NCBI GenBank assembly: GCA_016859345.1
Contig: CM029114.1
Span: 12,236,501-12,300,500, forward strand
Direction of reading: 5' to 3'
Source: Istiophorus platypterus
Lineage: Eukaryota > Chordata > Actinopteri > Istiophoriformes > Istiophoridae
DNA: 64,000 bases
Part shown: piece after piece, positions 60,801-64,000 of the stretch
Layout of the letters: every line of letters begins with the position of its first letter
How positions within the stretch are numbered: position 1 is the first letter of the stretch
Program-made: the position numbers and the translations under genes
The notes under the pieces: model-generated
What the model was told of the DNA's origin: nothing
Seen by the model: only the letters and a program-made list of their open reading frames with translations
Database searches by the model: none

Positions 60801-62007
60801 TAATATTCCTGATATAACTATATTTATCTGATATTAACCTAATATAACTAAACTAACCTAACTTTATAAAAATATTTATTTCTTGAGACCCACAAGTGAC
60901 TCTTAATAGACGCATATCCACAATCCTTTAGTCATATTGTTTTTGCTAATAGATTCAATCAACATTAAAGAAAAACATTAGCTCATTACTGTCCAAGTAC
61001 AACACAAATGAGACGAGCAATGCTTCATTGTCTTCAAACACACTTTGTTTTACTTCTGATCATTAGGAAGCCTTTGAATAACAGAGGTCAAGAGTGAAGC
61101 CATGACCTTCCTCTGTGAAGTTTCTTTTTCCACACTTTTGTGAAGATGAAATGGTACTTACTCTTCTAGCCAATTATACAACTTAGGCATCACCCATTAC
61201 TTCCAAAAATTCAGAGATTCAGAGAAAGTTTTTTTCTTGAATGTTCTAGCAGTGTTGACTAATTACATTTTAGTTAAAAAAGTATATTGATTTGAGAATT
61301 TATATCAATGTATGATGTGTATAATTTACATAAATAAAACAATACACACATTCTTTACCCTAGAAACAGTAATTTGGCCATAAACCTGCTTTTTCAGGAA
61401 CTTTCCTTTTGCATGACAAAGTCACCCCCGATGGAGGGAATTTGCTCAGTTGTTATGGAGATAGGTCACATGATAACAACCAAAGCTAAGTGTTGAAATG
61501 TGACTGTATATTGGAGCAGATCATGAGACAGGGGTAATGTGCAGTAATTTTGATGTGGTATGACATTATTTAACCCAATTTAACACCCAATCTCTGTCTG
61601 CAGTAGGATGAGCCATGCCAGGACAGCTCTTAACTTTGGTGCTTACTTTTCATAAATATTAGATTTATTCTGCAAACAGCTAAAATAAACAAAAACCCTC
61701 AACTATCTAGGGCACTCTCTGACCTTGGATGTTTTTTTTTTTTCCAGACTCAAAAAACCTATAATCCTAATCTGTACAATGTGGAGATAAAGTTTTCAAG
61801 ATGAAGATATCTGCATACACAAGTCCTAGGTTTTGTTGTGGTAAACCTGTTTTCATGTTTTTTAGGCTTAATATAATCCATAACTAAAATGCTACAGAAA
61901 TTTGCACCATAAATCACCATCATCAGCACATAGAGTTTGCTTAGTTGCAACACAACCTGAAATGTCCCATCTTTCTATTTCCACCTCTTCGATTTAAAAG
62001 TTCAATT
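57879..62007. other. Long unique stretch, no gene seen
   Basis: Short frames at 58194, 58452 (minus, 105 codons), 58776, 59437, 59541 and 61759 have no recognisable domain. The piece 58540-58700 is less AT-rich than its flanks. An imperfect hairpin lies at 60588-60635. The block 59850-60060 could be conserved but is unproven. Confidence 0.4.
60588..60635. repeat. Inverted repeat, 16-bp arms, 16-nt spacer
   Basis: The left arm ATGTGTAATTTATAAA (60588-60603) is the exact reverse complement of the right arm TTTATAAATTACACAT (60620-60635). The spacer is AT-rich. No target duplication or transposon end is recognised. Confidence 0.85.
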
Positions 62008-62710
62008 AAATTCAATTTAAATTCCATTTATATAGTGCCAAGTCATAATAGAGTTTATCTCAGTGCAATTTTCATATAGAGTGACAGAGAGTATTTAGAG
62101 AGTATATAAAGTGGCAAGGAAAAACTCCCTTTTAACAGGTAGAAACCCTGAACAGAACCTGGCTCATGGTCTGCCTCGACCGGCTGGGCTGATAGAGGAA
62201 GAGAGAGGGTGAGAATCAGAGAGAAAGAAATAGAGAGACAAAGACAGAGAGACAGAGAGAGAGAGAGATGGGGACAGGAGGGAGGAAAGAAAATATAGCA
62301 CAATACAGGCACCAAATAAAGATGTATTATAATAAAAATAAGACTGATGATAGAAGTAAAAATTGTGATGATAGGGCTAATCATGATACTAATAAGAACA
62401 AATCTAATAATGGTAATGATAATCAGTGTAGCAGCGGGCGCTGAATAGGCAGTAGGTGGATTGCAGACACAGATCCAGACTCTGCAGCATCAGTGGCAGA
62501 AAAACCTGGAGACAGCTACAGGAGGAGAGAGGAGAGAGACCAAAAGAACACAAAACTACAGGAGAGAAGGAGTAAAGTTAGTAACGAAAATTGTTTGGAT
62601 GTCAATGAGCACACGGGGAGAGGAAGAGGAGGAGAGATGAGCTCAGTGCATCATTAGAAGTCATCTGGCAGTCTAGGGCTATAGCAATAGAAACGGTTTT
62701 CCCCAAATCA
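62008..62710. repeat. Dispersed teleost repeat with GA-rich middle
   Basis: Recognisable blocks in order: AATTCCATTTATATAGTGCC, GTGGCAAGGAAAAACTCCCT, TTTAACAGGTAGAAACCCTG, AACAGAACCTGGCTCATGGT, CTGCCTCGACCGGCTGGGCT; then a GA-rich tract (62200-62290); then TGTAGCAGCGGGCGCTGAAT, GGAGACAGCTACAGGAGGAG and AGTCTAGGGCTATAGCAATA. I know this order from many fish genomes as a high-copy repeat, but do not know which element family it belongs to. It has no coding capacity. The minus frame at 62055-62384 is a by-product of the GA tract. Confidence 0.65.
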
Positions 62711-62879
62711 TTTCAAATGGGCAACAGCCAGTGGGGAGATGCAAACATCTGACCAGCTGACCTATGGTGTAACTTTAACACCCACTCACTCAGTCACGTA
62801 CAGACATTTGTGTTTATAGGACTGGCCCCTCTGTTTTAATCCTGCCAAAAAAAACAATCCCCAGGGTTTACTGTGGCAA
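62711..62879. other. Short spacer between repeats
   Basis: Nothing recognised. Confidence 0.3.
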
Positions 62880-63250
62880 CAGCTTATTACAACCCATAGT
62901 TACATTTTATTAGGTGACCTCAAGTGACCATAGCAAATTGCAAAGAGAAGCTCAGGTGATGTATGTAAGGAGCTACAAACTCTGCATTAGTAGGAGGCAG
63001 TGTTGGATGGATGGGACCACAAACCAAAGGACTCTGACATGGGAGACCACTCTTCCTTACCTGTTTGAAACCAAAAGTCTTTTTTTTTAACCATGACAGT
63101 TTCTTAACTGCATGTTTATTATTATAACCATGACACCTAACCAAGCAGGGTTTTTCTGCCTATTCATAAGTTAACTGTAACTGATCCATAAGCTTTACTG
63201 CATGTCTATTATTATTATCATGATGACAAAGGTCCAGTATGCCTGTGACT
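62880..63250. repeat. Dispersed repeat, family D, copy 3
   Basis: Contains CCATAGTTACATTTTATTAG, GTGACCTCAAGTGACCATAG, GGGAGACCACTCTTCCTTAC and CATGATGACAAAGGTCCAGT. These are diverged forms of blocks in copy 1 (5166-5425), in the same order and orientation. Two CATGTCTATTATTA-type segments (about 63110 and 63205) show that part of this copy is internally duplicated. Confidence 0.5.
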
Positions 63251-63422
63251 GTCAGAGCGCTATTTCAGGAGACATTGAAAAAAATGATCTATATGGTCAT
63301 TCAGCTTGGAGGTCTTGTGGGGAGTTAGTTAGTTATTCAATACCACCTTTGTTTATGTTTTCCTGACAAGTATAATGTATATTATTTTATATTTAGTAAA
63401 ACAATGAAGTATTGGAGAAATC
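63251..63422. other. Short spacer between repeats
   Basis: Nothing recognised. Confidence 0.3.
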
Positions 63423-63745
63423 AAAACTTTGACCTAATAATGAGGTTGGATGAAAAGTTAAGGGTTATTTGAGTGACTATAATTCATCATGGAGAGGAAA
63501 TAAATGTCTGTATCTGATTTCAAGGTAACCCATCCAATTGTTGTTAAGACTTTTCATTCAAAACCACAAATGTTAACCTGATGATGGGACTAGAAGAAAA
63601 GTCAGGGGATCACCAAAGTCACTAGGTTTCATCCTCTGGGGGCCACAAATGTCTGTACAAAATTTCATTGCAATGTGCATTTCAGTTGACATTCAGACAT
63701 TCAGACATTCAGACATTTCAGTTTGGATCAGAATGGTTGACCAAC
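63423..63745 (+). repeat. Dispersed repeat made of two diverged tandem units
   Basis: Two units of about 140 bp follow each other. Unit 1 (about 63430-63570) has TTGACCTAATAATGAGGTTG, GATGAAAAGTTAAGGG and AATTCATCATGGAGAGG. Unit 2 (about 63571-63710) has TTAACCTGATGATGGGACTA, GAAGAAAAGTCAGGGGATCA and TTTCATCCTCTGGGGGCC. Both then read AAATGTCTGTA followed by a TTTCA-rich block. I recognise the unit from many percomorph sequences; its element class is unknown to me. An 8-bp tandem GACATTCA lies at 63688-63719 in unit 2. Confidence 0.6.
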
Positions 63746-64000
63746 AGAGCGACAGATTTACATAACCAAAAATACTACAGGTGGCATTAAAAAAAATACA
63801 AAAAAAAATCTTTCTAATGCAGATTAGTTGCATATGAATGTATTTCTTAGAAGAAAGGTTTGCTATCTTTATGACTAATAGTATCTGCATGTTTTCAAAC
63901 TTCCAGGCTTTTAGGCCATTAGAGAATGAAGGCTAATTACAGCCTCTCCTCTATGATGTGTTCTGCTGTGATTTTACAGGGAGCATCTGATTGTTTGACC
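63746..64000. other. Unique sequence at the window edge
   Basis: No gene recognised. TGATTTTACAG at about 63970-63980 resembles a 3' splice site, but only 20 bases follow before the window ends, so no exon can be argued. Confidence 0.3.

Noticed and set aside
1..64000. CRISPR arrays, bacterial operons, phage or plasmid features
   Set aside because: Composition, microsatellites, transposon types and lack of dense coding all indicate a vertebrate nuclear genome. No spaced direct-repeat array was seen.

Overview
The window looks like a piece of nuclear genome from a teleost fish, probably a percomorph. It is AT-rich, has long (CA)n, (TA)n and (TC)n microsatellites, and carries several transposon families that I recognise from fish: Tc1-like elements of three lineages, a Penelope-like element with a GIY-YIG endonuclease tail, a hAT-like transposase fragment, non-LTR retrotransposon debris, and a very common AT-rich repeat beginning TAGGGCTG and ending CAGCTCTA. 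I cannot identify any host protein-coding exon, rRNA or tRNA with confidence. Open frames are short (the longest is 154 codons) and most are explained by repeats or chance. The stretch is best read as intergenic sequence or the inside of one or more very large introns.

Layout. 1-2.9 kb: unique sequence with one repeat end. 2.9-4.4 kb: a full-length but dead Tc1 element between TA dinucleotides. 5.2-6.4 kb: a dispersed repeat, a 9-bp tandem repeat and a long (TA)n tract. 7.4-8.1 kb: a half Tc1 element. 9.4-12.8 kb: a nest of the TAGGGCTG repeats in alternating orientation, with a candidate conserved non-coding block at 11.2-11.4 kb. 13-22 kb: mostly unique, with another candidate conserved block at 14.4 kb. 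22.5-24.3 kb: a Penelope-like element broken by a second repeat, then another dispersed repeat. 24-30.9 kb: AT-rich unique sequence with one perfect 46-nt hairpin at 26.95 kb. 30.9-35.4 kb: a cluster of transposon remains (hAT-like, Tc1, TAGGGCTG repeat, second Tc1 lineage). 35-43 kb: mostly unique. 43-44.5 kb: an internally deleted Tc1 element and the 3' end of a LINE. 44.5-62 kb: mostly unique with microsatellites, a third Tc1 lineage at 49.5 kb and a TAGGGCTG repeat at 52.1 kb. 62-63.75 kb: three dispersed repeats in a row.

No genes work together here. The biological content is transposon history plus possible cis-regulatory islands. The family assignments rest on remembered repeat consensus sequences and short translated motifs, so element edges are approximate unless a TA target site is visible. 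I found nothing that I can defend as a new biological system.
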